Shown one piece after another: positions 23,761 to 34,247 of a stretch of DNA of 64,000 bases. Each line of letters begins with the position of its first letter. Position 1 is the stretch's first letter. The stretch comes from Bugulina stolonifera. Its lineage: Eukaryota > Bryozoa > Gymnolaemata > Cheilostomatida > Bugulidae. The notes beneath the pieces were generated by a model that saw only the letters and a program-made list of their open reading frames with translations, had not been told where the DNA came from and ran no database searches. Made by a program: the position numbers and the translations under genes. The DNA lies in contig OW285192.1 of NCBI GenBank assembly GCA_935421135.1, positions 1,345,501 through 1,409,500 on the forward strand, read 5' to 3'.

Positions 23761-24563
23761 TGGTACAGGACATTTGTATACGACCCCAACTCCCGGACGA
23801 AGCTCCACCGCACCCTAAGTGCCTAGTAGTTGTTACAGCGCTACTCACCTGACACTAACATTCTCACAATTAGTGCTCGTATACTTACCTTTAACTGTAT
23901 TGCATGTTCAAAGTACTTAATTACCGTCTATATACATGTCTCCATGTGTTTATGCTCATTCCTTATTCATGTATCTTACTATATGTTGTTGTACATAGTC
24001 ACATGAATGTTACTAAGTCCTTTTTTATGCCTTTTATACCCATGTACAGAGGCCCGACCTCTCAGAATCCATTGATATTCATTTTGTACATGAATTGGAC
24101 CATTATAAGCAACTTTTGTAGAACCCGACCTATTTTGGGTCGGCCGTCGGGCTTCCGGCGGCCATCTTGTTGCGCAACTTCCGGACGACCACACGTCGTC
24201 TTTTCCCGACGTCACGTCGGCCGGAAGTCCTTATACTATATAAAGGGCACTGTTTTACTGTTCATTGTCTCAGTCTACACTTGGCTTTCAATAAAGACAC
24301 ATCTATACTTGATACAGGGACTTTCTCTTCCTTTTACTAGGTCATTCGCTTTGCGAACCGCCTACTAGGTTGAACTACTCTCTTTCACTGTATAGTCTGA
24401 AGGTCGGACTTGAGATCAGATGGGTCGTCTTTGGTAGTATTTGGGCTACTGAGACCGCTCGATCTTTCATGTAATGCGAAGTCCTATTACCACTCATAGG
24501 CACTTCATTTCTGGGTCGATAGTCGTCCAAGGACGACCGCACCAAATCACAGAAACCATTACA
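23756..24563 (+). repeat. 3' LTR of element 1
   Basis: This 808-bp copy of 18895-19702 shows no difference found by eye. It is followed by the target duplication ATAT at 24564-24567. Confidence 0.93.
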
Positions 24564-25661
24564 ATATTACAGGCAGCTGCAATTCCAGGGATATCAAGTC
24601 TAAAGTTCTACTATCATATATTCCTACACAGTGTCCATGCTTATCCATTATTACACCTGTACTCTCGTCTATTTGTTAAAACACATACTTAATCCGCACA
24701 CAGTAGACCTGTCAAACTACAAATAGCAGTAGGAATTGTATAAGTCTAGCAGTTCAGCATTATTATTATACATGTATCATTAGCCTGAGTCCCAAGCCCT
24801 CCGATTCAACTAATGGGTGGTGCACTGTAGAGCTTAGACTGGGAACCGTTACAACACTTCACAATTAATACCTTCTCTGTGCATATATCAGAGTACAAGT
24901 ATGCATGGAGCCAAGGCTTCAGTAATTTGAATACTGTGAGTGGAGACTGTCTAAGCTGCAACGAATCATCCAATCACGTCACTGCTATGAACCATCCAAC
25001 CACATCACTGCTAATGGTCAATTGCTATGTCTGGGGTGCGTCTCACAACTGACGCTCCTCTAACCAATGCATGAATAATAATAGATCTCTGCCACTGTCT
25101 GCCATACGTAAGACCATAAGACCAGTCCATTCCCTTAAGACCAGTCCATTCATGTAATGAGAGAGAGAGCTCTGCAAGACGTCTTATCACATTCCTAGAG
25201 ATTACATGATTACCAACCTAGCAACACTCCCAGTCCAAAGTGTCTGCTTATCTACTCTGATGTTGTTTCTGTAGATAATCTTTGTGCCAGATATTCTACA
25301 CTTGATCTATGTGTAGCAGTTGCTGGCTAGTCTCTATCGAAGCTGTGCATTCTCTGGGCTAATGGCTAAGTTTTACTGCTGAAATATTCTTAGCAGTAAA
25401 ATGAAGAGCTTTCTTTCTACATGTACATGTACAATGTACATGTATATGCAGGAAGCATTCAGCTGCTATCTAGTCCTCACGATCGTACGGTTCAGTTGCC
25501 CCACCAGCATCTGGTCCCGAGGTCACCCTAGCCCAACTGTCATGATCATCCAGTCATACGTCATCTTGCCCATGCATAGTAGTTCACTTGTATGACATTC
25601 AATATCAACTCTGTAGCTTATTCCCATAATATAAGTATGATAATATTCAATCTGGTAAAGG

Positions 25662-25910
25662 GACATTTCGAAAAAGACAGTTTAAAACAAGGCGTACGAA
25701 ACCAGACAGTTCAAAACTGTGTAGATTACATTTAGAAGAACACAACTCATAGATAATTAATTTTTTAGTGTTCTACAAGTTAGTAGTAGTAAAAACAACA
25801 AAATATAACATTAAAAATAAAAATTATTTGAAATCTGGGGGTTGGGCTTTGGAGTTTCAAACTGTCCGGTTCCAAAACGTCCTGTTTCGAACTGTCTTTT
25901 TCGAACAGTC
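25662..25910. mobile_element. MITE-like element with long inverted termini
   Basis: The left end GACATTTCGAAAAAGACAG and the right end CTGTCTTTTTCGAACAGTC are inverted repeats. Similarity between the arms extends inward about 50 bp (ACGAAACCAGACAGTTCAAA against GTCCGGTTCC). The 140-bp centre is AT-rich and codes for nothing evident. A diverged relative lies at 61550-61672. The superfamily is unknown and the target duplication is unclear. Confidence 0.6.
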
Positions 25911-27448
25911 GCAAATTCATTTAATCTACACCACGTTATGTAGAACTCACTTGTAGACTATCATTCAGACCTACATGTACATGTTCATGTGCTCTAACTA
26001 AATGAACTAAAACGGGTCAGCATAAATACTACTATTTATAGTACATGATTGTACACAGAGCTCATGTAGGTTCATTAGACATGTACATGTACATGTACAT
26101 CTTCTATATGTATACGTTGACCATGAGAATAAGCGTACACCTGCATCTGTGACCAATCTCACTTGGTGTACATGACTTGTATCTGTCCCTGCAGTGCTGA
26201 TCTGTATCCTGGTGTATCTGCAGTCATAGACATACAGGAAGAATAACAATATTCCACATAATGCATTCATGTACATGGCAGTAGACAGGCATTATTGTCA
26301 TAATTTCTAAATTTATTCATTGATTTCTTCCCACAAATTAAAACATAAGGACAGTTGTTATTAATTAGCATGACTTTGGATATCATCACAATGAAAGAGT
26401 TAGCTAGAGAAACAATATTATAATAATAATATTATTGCTTGCAGTAACTCCATGTCTAAACAAACCGGCAATGACGATCATAATCTAATGGGGATTATAG
26501 ACTAATCCACTGTGATTATTGCATTATTGTACTTTTGTATTCTATTTCTCCATTTAGTGTATGGAACTATGATAGTATGATAGAATTTTCCTGTGTTGCG
26601 ATGAAAATCACGCTGAGTAAGAAGTCTATATGTGAGAAATATATTATATATGATAATATTACAGTCTAGCAGCAATAGGTGTTGACTTAGGCAAGTTTAT
26701 GCAGTGATATTACATCAGCAGACATGGACATGTAGCTTACATGTACAGTATATAATAGGAAAGATGTAGACCCACCAGTACATTATAAATTGTCAACAAT
26801 ACATCATTGTAGTAGTATGTAGGTACACTGTATTAGAAGGTACATATAGTTATGTATATAATTTACGCCTACACCCACATGTGTGTATCAATCTGAGGGT
26901 CAAAGGTCAAGGTCAAGGTCAAGCGTTTATGCATACTAAGTAGATTTCTTGAAATTACTGTATTTGTGAATTTAAACTCATGTTTAAACTAGAAATGCTT
27001 GCCTCATTTTTGTTGATATGGGTATATAGAAAATTGTATGAGCCATCATGCAATCCCATAGTTCCACAGCTGTCATGCATTCCCATAGCTCCACAGAAGA
27101 TATCTCATTGAATAATTGTCCTGTCCAGCATCTCCAAGAGCAAAAGTGTATTGAGGCAACTAATTGAGCAGATATGGAGGTAAATCACCTGCAGCAGTGC
27201 ACTGCCAGTTTCCATTCATCAAATAATTTATCTTCTCGTTTCAATCTTTCCAGCTCACTTAGGCTGAGTCATGCCATGCGCAGGTATAATTAGCCTGCAG
27301 GTAATATGTCGTGGGCATTGGGTGGTAGGTAGTGCACCAATACGTCACCAATAGCTGACGGCATTGCCTCCTTGTCATGCCAGTTTGCAGAAATATGGAT
27401 TTACTTGGTTGTTACAAAATATGTGTAGCTGGAGTCTTATTAAATAAG

Positions 27449-27826
27449 TGTTAGATGGGCACGGTAATACACGATGCAGTTTGCTAGGATTAGTGTTACA
27501 TAGGCACGGTAATACACAATGCAGTTTGCTAGGATTAGTGCTACATGGATACGGTAATACACGATCTAGTTTGCTAGGATTAGTGCTACATGGGCATGGT
27601 AATACACGATGTAGTTTGCTAGGATTAGTGCTACATGGGCACGGTAATACACAATGCAGTTTGCTAGGATTAGTGCTACATGGGTACGGTAATACACGAT
27701 CTAGTTTGCTAGGATTAGTGTTACATGGGCACGGTAGCACACGATGCAGTTTGCTAGGATTAGTGTTACATGGACATGGTAATATACCATGCAGTTTGCT
27801 AGGATTAGTGTTACATGGACATGTGG
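27449..27826. repeat. 45-bp minisatellite
   Basis: About eight copies of a 45-bp unit containing TAATACACGATGCAGTTTGC then TAGGATTAGTGCTACATGG. Divisibility by three keeps a frame open on both strands (15-residue repeats). It ends within a few bases of the solo LTR target site. Confidence 0.9.
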
Positions 27827-27832
27827 TGATAT

Positions 27833-28620
27833 TGTGATGGTACAGGACATTTGTATACGACTCCAGCTACCCGGATAAAACCCAATAGCACCTTAAGTGC
27901 CTAGTAGTTGCCACAGCGCTACTCAACTAACACTCGTACTGTCATACCTAGCTGTTCGTATACTCATACTCAACTGTATTGCATGTCTAAACCACTCATT
28001 TACTGTCTACATACGTGTATCTATATGTTTATATCCATCCTACTTAACTACATATCGATGTATGATAATTACCAAGTCTTTTGGTACTTTTTATACCCAT
28101 GTAAAGAGGCCCGACCTCTCAGAATCCCTTGATATTCATTTTGTACATGAATTGGATGATTATAAGCAACTTTTGTATAACCCGACCTATTTTGGGTCGG
28201 CCGTCGGGCTTCCGGCGGCCATGTTGTTGCGCAACTTCCGGACGACCTTATGTCGTCTTTTCCCGACACTACGTCGGGCGGAAGTCCTTATACTATATAA
28301 AGGGCCATGTTTTATCATTCATTGTCTCAGTCTTCACTTGGCTTTCAATAAAGACACATCTATACTTGATACAGAGACTTTCACTTTCTTTTGTCAGGTC
28401 ATTCGCTTAGCGAACCGCCTACTAGGTCGGATCACTCTCTTTCAACGTATAGTCTGAAGGTCAGACTTGGGACCAGATGGGTCGTCTCTGGTAGTTATTG
28501 GACTACTGAGACCGCTCGATCTTTCATGTAATGAGAAGGCCTAGCACCACTCATAGGCACTTCAGTTTTGGGTCGGTAGTCGTCCAAGGACGATCGCACG
28601 AAATACCAGAAACCATTACA
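27833..28620 (+). mobile_element. Solo LTR of the element 1 type
   Basis: This 788-bp sequence begins TGTGATGGTACAGG and ends AACCATTACA. It is colinear with the element 1 LTR over its whole length including U3, with many substitutions, so it is older. ATAT target duplications lie at 27829-27832 and 28621-28624. TATATAAAGGG and CAATAAAGAC are conserved. No internal sequence is present, consistent with LTR-LTR recombination. Confidence 0.88.
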
Positions 28621-28727
28621 ATATAATACATGGTAGATAATTAAGCATTTTGAATTTACAGTCAACATTATCTGCCACTTGTTCATCATGTACTATAATA
28701 GGTAGTAGTGTGCTCTATGGGTTATAG

Positions 28728-29390
28728 TGTAATGGTTTCTGTGATTTGGTGCGGTCGTCCTTGGACGACTATCGACCCAGAAATGAAGTGCCTATGAGTG
28801 GTAATAGGACTTCGCATTACATGAAAGATCGAGCGGTCTCAGTAGCCCAAATACTACCAAAGACGACCCATCTGATCTCAAGTCCGACCTTCAGACTATA
28901 CAGTGAAAGAGAGTAGTTCAACCTAGTAGGCGGTTCGCAAAGCGAATGACCTAGTAAAAGGAAGAGAAAGTCCCTGTATCAAGTATAGATGTGTCTTTAT
29001 TGAAAGCCAAGTGTAGACTGAGACAATGAACAGTAAAACAGTGCCCTTTATATAGTATAAGGACTTCCGGCCGACGTGACGTCGGGAAAAGACGACGTGT
29101 GGTCGTCCGGAAGTTGCGCAACAAGATGGCCGCCGGAAGCCCGACGGCCGACCCAAAATAGGTCGGGTTCTACAAAAGTTGCTTATAATGGTCCAATTCA
29201 TGTACAAAATGAATATCAAGGGATTCTGAGAGGTCGGGCCTCTGTACATGGGTATAAAAGGCATTAAAAGACTTAGATATAATCATATAATCATATATAA
29301 CAATATAAAAGTAAAGTACGAGCAGATATATACATGTATGCACGCAATAATGAGTGTCAGATGTAAGATACGACTGGGCGTACCATCACA
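28728..29390 (-). repeat. 3' LTR of element 2
   Basis: 663 bp, paired with 33177-33839. On the minus strand it starts TGTGATGGTACGCCC and ends CCATTACA. Its first 110-120 bp of U3 are unrelated to element 1, whereas the remaining roughly 540 bp are nearly identical to it. Confidence 0.9.
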
Positions 29391-29403
29391 TAGCCCCCTC
29401 ACA
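29391..29403 (-). other. Polypurine tract of element 2
   Basis: On the minus strand this reads GTGTGAGGGGGCTA up to the LTR, overlapping the last base of the ORF stop codon. It shares GGGGGCTA with element 1. Confidence 0.55.
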
Positions 29404-32400
29404 CTAGGTCATGGGTGTCTCTAGTGTCAAGTTAAGAAGGGTACGGTACAGTGTAGATTCTCTGGATACTATATCCAAGTCTGCTTGTACGAGCTGGAGT
29501 TGTCGGGGGTGGTTTAGATGCTGGTTGGCTAGTTCACGAAGAGCTATTTCTCGAGCATAGAGAGGTTCCAGATGTTGGCGTAGAGTGTCCCCCACCTGTT
29601 GACGGCTGGCAAGGTAGTGAATCCGTGGCTTGAGTTCAGCAAGTTGTTGCATGAACGACGGATCCGGAGATGCAGGACGTGTGGCATTCGGCTGAGTTAG
29701 TACAGGAGATGCAGGAGGTGGGGACTGGACGGCAGGAGAGTCTGGAATGGCTCGGAGTAGGTCCCTGGCAGGTGTATAAGGAGAGCGGTGCGGTGAGACC
29801 TCTAGTGTGGGCCTGGACTGCAGTGGCTCGATCAGTAGAGTCGGAGAAGCTGTACAAGAAGCTGCACATGAGACCTTGGGTGGAGAGCCTTCGTAGAGAG
29901 GGCCTGACTGAGGAGCAGGCATACTCTTCCGTGGAGCAGGCCTTGTCTTCCAAGAGGGTAGACGTCCGCGTCGGCCAGGGGGGCCGACACTTACTGCGGA
30001 GGTACTAGCAGGAGGTCGCCAGAGAGAAGGTCCAGCAGAAGTGGTAGGCGACGAGGAAGAGGAGGAGGTAGCATCAGAAGGTGCGGAGTCGGGGGTCGGT
30101 TCTGGAGATGGGCTGTGCCGTCTCTTGGGAGGTCGCTTCCTTGTGGAGGAGGAGCTAGGCAGATAGACTGGTTTATTTGTCCCCGACTGTCCGTCCATAG
30201 TAGGACGACATGGTAGAAATGGTGGGGGATCCTTTACGCCCCACCATTCCATGAGGGCCCCATAGCTGGGCCCGTCCGTGAGGAAGAGACGTTTCCCACA
30301 GATACTGGATCTCCGACTGAAGTGATGGCCTAGAGCATCACGGCTAACTGAGCTGCGTCCGCAGCGACAGTAGAAGCGGGCAAAGTGCTGCCAAATGTGA
30401 ATGTTCAGTCTCTTGAGGGTGCCGGAGAAGCCACACTTTGCACATTTGAGGTTAGGTTGACTCCTTCTAGCCAAGTCGTCTCGGGCTTGTTGAGTGAAGG
30501 TACTAATCCATGGCTTAGTGGCTCCGGAATGCTGGGACGACTCGATGGGCAGCTTGTCAGTGAGTTTGTGCAGCTTAATTGTAGCTAACTTCAGGGTAGA
30601 GGTAACAGGAGGTGGAGTGGGTGGAGGCGTGCCGTCTGGCGTGAGCGTCTTCCGTAGAGGAGATGCATCTACAACACATAATTCATCTGATGTGTAGCCT
30701 CCGCCTTCTAACTCATGCTCTTTCCTGTGAGAATGTTCAGGGGAATTCTCCTCTGTCCCGACTGGTCTATGCCGAGTGGGGAGGGAGAGAGAATTCATGC
30801 CTGACAGTCTCACAGGTGTTGATTGTACCTCTAATTCTGATTCGGTCCTTACTGGTAACACTGAGATTTGCTTACCTTCAGCCGTGAAGACAGGCTGGTT
30901 GGAGTGATCCATACTAGGAGGAGTAGCCGTCTCGTCTGCACGAGAATGAGAAAGGATACGAGTGCTGCTATTAACTTCACCAGTGACACGAGGAGTGCAG
31001 GAGTTGCCACATGTAGGGATACATGTGCTTCGGTGAAGTGCTGGACGAGAAAGGACTACTCGTCTGTGAGCTGTCGTATTTATACTAGCCGAGGGATGAG
31101 CAATTGGCTCAATTGTAGGCAATGCCTCAGGCACATTTTCTTTGTTCGACTCGTCAAATAAGCGCGGGAACACGGCAATAGTTGCCTTCGATTGCTTCTT
31201 ATCCGCTTTAGGGGACTTCGAGAGTTCGGCAATCTGTATTTTCGGCTGAAACTGTTCGGCAATGCTAGATTCCGTACAAGAGCGTTTTGCTTTGTGTACT
31301 TGAACTGCTGGCAGTATAGACTGTATCTCCGTCGTTGGGATTATGTCTTGAGGTTCGGCTACGCGACATTTCGCGTCCTCTGGATCAGGTCGGGCTGTTG
31401 AAACTTGAACATTCTTCGAGAGGTTCAGAGGTAGCTCTCTGGTTTGGTCCAGCACGGTTTGCTCCGTGTCGATCCTCAGGCCGCGGACTTGGACTGTAGT
31501 GTCTGGCAGTTCTACACACGATAAGTCGTCCGTCGGGGCATACTGAATTTGGGCGGGAATCAATTGCTGATTAGTGTCGGGTCTGGACGTGGCCAGATCC
31601 TGTTGATCCTTCTGAGTTGAGGATAGGTCGGGTTTACCTTGTGAGGTTTGGTCCGACGGGGCGGGACATATGAGTCGTCCTTTCAGCCTTGGGGGGTGAT
31701 CTGTGGTCACTTTGGATGTGTCCGGCTTCGAGTGGGGTCGTTTCTTGCCTGGTGTTGGCCTAGTGGGTTTAGGTTCATCCACTGTGACGGGTGTAGGTGA
31801 CGCCGTCGGCCTGGAGTGTGATGGGCTAGTTACCCGTGGGGTTTTCTGTTTGGAGTGGCTACTCTTGATTTTAGGCTTAGTGGGTATAGGTTCTTCCACT
31901 AGGACGGGTTCTGATGTGTCCGTCGGCCTCAGTGGACGACCATTGTGGTTTGGTCCACTCTTCTTGGGTTTGGCCGCAGTAGGAATGGGTTCATCTACTG
32001 GGACGGGTTCTGATGTATCCGTCGGCCTTTGTGGACGACCATTGTGGTTTGGTCCACTCTTCTTGGGTTTGGCCGCAGTAGGAATGGGTTCATCTACTGG
32101 GACGGGTTCTGATGTATCCGTCGGCCTTTGTGGACGACCAATGTGGGGTGGTCCACCTTCTCCTTGCTGGGCTCCAGTAGGAATGGGTTCGTCTACTGGG
32201 ACGGGTTCTAGTGTGTCCGTCGGCCCGTCATCTGTGCCTTGACATTTCTGTAGGAGGGTATGTAGGGCTTTCCGTAGGAGGTCGGCGGGAAGCTCCTCTT
32301 GTGGCTTTGGAGGGTTGGCCTTGCCACCCTTGTTACTCTGGAAGGCTGTTCCGGTTTCCAGGGCTTCCTCCATATCGTCGGGCTGTAACCATGTGTAGTA

Positions 32401-32841
32401 CCAGCGTAGGCCACGGTCGTGGACTGAGAGGCAGAACTTCTCTACAGCCCACTCTTCCAAAGATGCAGGGGGTGCTCCTTCAAAGGCTGTTGCCATCAGT
32501 CTGCGGATGAGAGCTGCATAGTCTCTGAGTGACGTGTGGGCTGGCTGTTCCAGGGTGGACAGCTTCCATCGGGCTTCTCTGGCAGATAGTCCATACTGTT
32601 CCCTCAGTCGGGAAAATATCCCTTCGACTGATCGGGGTCGGCCGCATTCTTGTGCGGGCCCGTGTAGGGCGGCTCTAAGCCGTATGAGGCGTGCTCTGTC
32701 ATTCCAGTTGCAACGCTCTGCCATAGCGGTGAAGTCTTCTATGAAGAGTTCGACGTCCTCTTGTCCGTTGTAGCTGAGTGTTTTGAGGTCCTGCTCGGCC
32801 TGGTACATTACCTGCTGAAGCAGGTTCCTTATCCGGTCCAT
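29404..32841 (-). CDS. gag: Gag-linker-zinc finger-coiled coil polyprotein of element 2
   Basis: A single 1145-residue ORF. Residues about 15-180 are a Gag capsid-like domain (VELFIEDFTAMAERCNW, then LHGPAQECGRPRSVEGIFSR) homologous to element 1 Gag. Residues about 205-330 contain 33-residue repeats with DTSEPVPVDEPIPT. A long Ser/Thr/Pro-rich linker follows. Around residues 798-845 comes a finger pair, KCAKCGFSG...HIWQH then YCRCG...HH, which matches the third ORF of element 1. The last 85 residues are heptad-like. No Asp-Thr/Ser-Gly protease loop or reverse transcriptase motif was found. Element 1 expresses the same modules from three overlapping frames, so this looks like an in-frame fusion in which the protease was lost or replaced by repeats. 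Confidence 0.82.
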   Translation of the reverse strand: MDRIRNLLQQVMYQAEQDLKTLSYNGQEDVELFIEDFTAMAERCNWNDRARLIRLRAALHGPAQECGRPRSVEGIFSRLREQYGLSAREARWKLSTLEQPAHTSLRDYAALIRRLMATAFEGAPPASLEEWAVEKFCLSVHDRGLRWYYTWLQPDDMEEALETGTAFQSNKGGKANPPKPQEELPADLLRKALHTLLQKCQGTDDGPTDTLEPVPVDEPIPTGAQQGEGGPPHIGRPQRPTDTSEPVPVDEPIPTAAKPKKSGPNHNGRPQRPTDTSEPVPVDEPIPTAAKPKKSGPNHNGRPLRPTDTSEPVLVEEPIPTKPKIKSSHSKQKTPRVTSPSHSRPTASPTPVTVDEPKPTRPTPGKKRPHSKPDTSKVTTDHPPRLKGRLICPAPSDQTSQGKPDLSSTQKDQQDLATSRPDTNQQLIPAQIQYAPTDDLSCVELPDTTVQVRGLRIDTEQTVLDQTRELPLNLSKNVQVSTARPDPEDAKCRVAEPQDIIPTTEIQSILPAVQVHKAKRSCTESSIAEQFQPKIQIAELSKSPKADKKQSKATIAVFPRLFDESNKENVPEALPTIEPIAHPSASINTTAHRRVVLSRPALHRSTCIPTCGNSCTPRVTGEVNSSTRILSHSRADETATPPSMDHSNQPVFTAEGKQISVLPVRTESELEVQSTPVRLSGMNSLSLPTRHRPVGTEENSPEHSHRKEHELEGGGYTSDELCVVDASPLRKTLTPDGTPPPTPPPVTSTLKLATIKLHKLTDKLPIESSQHSGATKPWISTFTQQARDDLARRSQPNLKCAKCGFSGTLKRLNIHIWQHFARFYCRCGRSSVSRDALGHHFSRRSSICGKRLFLTDGPSYGALMEWWGVKDPPPFLPCRPTMDGQSGTNKPVYLPSSSSTRKRPPKRRHSPSPEPTPDSAPSDATSSSSSSPTTSAGPSLWRPPASTSAVSVGPPGRRGRLPSWKTRPAPRKSMPAPQSGPLYEGSPPKVSCAASCTASPTLLIEPLQSRPTLEVSPHRSPYTPARDLLRAIPDSPAVQSPPPASPVLTQPNATRPASPDPSFMQQLAELKPRIHYLASRQQVGDTLRQHLEPLYAREIALRELANQHLNHPRQLQLVQADLDIVSRESTLYRTLLNLTLETPMT
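31870..32225 (-). repeat. In-frame 99-bp repeats in the element 2 ORF
   Basis: Three to four copies of a unit encoding 33 residues (TDTSEPVPVDEPIPT then KPKKSGPNHNGRP). The middle copies are nearly identical. The repeats also open the plus strand, producing a spurious antisense frame. Confidence 0.85.
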
Positions 32842-33155
32842 GTCGGTAGGGTGTCGGGTAGTGAGTAAAACTGCTTTGGTTTGTTAGGCCGTGTCGGCCT
32901 AATGGTCGTACTGAGTACCGTCAATCTGTTCTGGATCCGAGGTCGGTCTTTGATTGGAGATCCGGCGTAGGTCGGGCTACATCCAGCGGAACCACGAGAA
33001 TTATGGGTGCACTTTAGCGTTTGTCACCTTCTCGTATCCAAGGTTCCCGGGTCCGAGTCCTAAATCGCCGTAGAAGTATTGAAGAATGAGGTCGGCCGGT
33101 CACCCGAGTCCGAGGTCACCTTTCTTTCTCTTCGTATCGTAAGAGTACGACCTTA

Positions 33156-33175
33156 GAATCCCACTGCTGCCACCA
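33156..33175 (-). other. Primer binding site of element 2, tRNA-Leu
   Basis: On the minus strand it reads TGGTGGCAGCAGTGGGATTC, one base after the 5' LTR. It differs by one base from the element 1 site. Confidence 0.75.
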
Positions 33176-33176
33176 A

Positions 33177-33839
33177 TGTAATGGTTTCTGTGATTTGGTG
33201 CGGTCGTCCTTGGACGACTATCGACCCAGAAATGAAGTGCCTATGAGTGGTAATAGGACTTCGCATTACATGAAAGATCGAGCGGTCTCAGTAGCCCAAA
33301 TACTACCAAAGACGACCCATCTGATCTCAAGTCCGACCTTCAGACTATACAGTGAAAGAGAGTAGTTCAACCTAGTAGGCGGTTCGCAAAGCGAATGACC
33401 TAGTAAAAGGAAGAAAAAGTCCCTGTATCAAGTATAGATGTGTCTTTATTGAAAGCCAAGTGTAGACTGAGACAATGAACAGTAAAACAGTGCCCTTTAT
33501 ATAGTATAAGGACTTCCGGCCGACGTGACGTCGGGAAAAGACGACGTGTGGTCGTCCGGAAGTTGCGCAACAAGATGGCCGCCGGAAGCCCGACGGCCGA
33601 CCCAAAATAGGTCGGGTTCTACAAAAGTTGCTTATAATGGTCCAATTCATGTACAAAATGAATATCAAGGGATTCTGAGAGGTCGGGCCTCTGTACATGG
33701 GTATAAAAGGCATTAAAAGACTTAGATATAATCATATAATCATATATAACAATATAAAAGTAAAGTACAAGCAGATATATACATGTATGCACGCAATAAT
33801 GAGTGTCAGATGTAAGATACGACTGGGCGTACCATCACA
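33177..33839 (-). repeat. 5' LTR of element 2
   Basis: 663 bp. Two differences from the 3' LTR were seen: GAAGAAAAAG against GAAGAGAAAG, and AGTACAAGC against AGTACGAGC. TATA and AATAAA signals are as in element 1. It is bordered by ATAG at 33840-33843. Confidence 0.9.
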
Positions 33840-33887
33840 ATAGTTTGCTGCCGAGGCTGCATCTGCCAGTACTACCACAGGCCTATT

Positions 33888-34247
33888 GTGTGTAGTATAC
33901 ACTGTACTGTGTGTAGTATACACTGTACTGTGTGTAGTATACACTGTACTGTGTGCAGTATACACTGTACTGCATGTACTATACACTGTACTGTGTGCAG
34001 TATACACTGTACTGCATGTACTATACACTGTACTGTGTGTAGTATACACTGTACTGTGTGTAGTATACACTGTACTGTGTGTAGTATACACTGTACTGTG
34101 TGCAGTATACACTGTACTGCATGTACTATACACTGTACTGTGTGCAGTATACACTGTACTGCATGTACTATACACTGTACTGTGTGCAGTATACACTGTA
34201 CTGCATGTACTATACACTGTACTGTGTGTAGTATACACTGTACTGTA
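33888..34247. repeat. 21-bp minisatellite
   Basis: About 17 copies of a 21-bp unit containing TGTACTGTGTGTAGTATACA, with GTGTGCAG and GCATGTAC variants that alternate in blocks. All frames stay open because 21 is divisible by three. Confidence 0.93.

Larger units (their letters stand above)
18895..24563 (+). mobile_element. LTR retrotransposon, element 1 (Gag-Pro-zinc finger, RT-less)
   Basis: A complete 5.67-kb element bounded by 808-bp LTRs (TGTGATGG...CCATTACA) and a 4-bp target duplication ATAT at 18891-18894 and 24564-24567. Inside are a tRNA-Leu primer site, a leader of about 390 bp, a Gag ORF, a frameshift-linked retropepsin ORF, a zinc-finger ORF and a short purine tract. I saw no sequence resembling reverse transcriptase, RNase H or integrase in about 4.05 kb of internal DNA. 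The Gag and protease resemble Ty3/Gypsy elements. The two LTRs look identical by eye, including 465-bp blocks whose translations match exactly, so insertion was recent. Replication enzymes were presumably supplied by a partner element. Confidence 0.9.
24568..27828. other. Spacer between element 1 and the solo LTR
   Basis: No gene recognised. It contains a MITE at 25662-25910, a 45-bp array at 27449-27826 and scattered TACATGTA-rich sequence. Confidence 0.5.
28728..33839 (-). mobile_element. LTR retrotransposon, element 2 (Gag-zinc finger fusion, RT-less)
   Basis: A complete 5.1-kb element on the minus strand with 663-bp LTRs and target duplication ATAG at 28724-28727 and 33840-33843. The leader between LTR and ATG is nearly the same as in element 1, as are the R-U5 and distal U3 parts of the LTR. 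The coding region is one 1145-codon ORF, with no protease signature seen and no reverse transcriptase, RNase H or integrase. Two differences between the LTRs were seen by eye, so insertion was recent. It is a second non-autonomous member of the element 1 family. Confidence 0.88.

Noticed and set aside
27375..27837. 121- and 129-codon ORFs with 15-residue repeats
   Set aside because: Both strands are open because the 45-bp unit is divisible by three. There is no start context, domain or splice support.
31703..32242. 179-codon plus-strand ORF within element 2
   Set aside because: It is antisense to the in-frame 99-bp repeats of the element 2 polyprotein and open only because of that periodicity.
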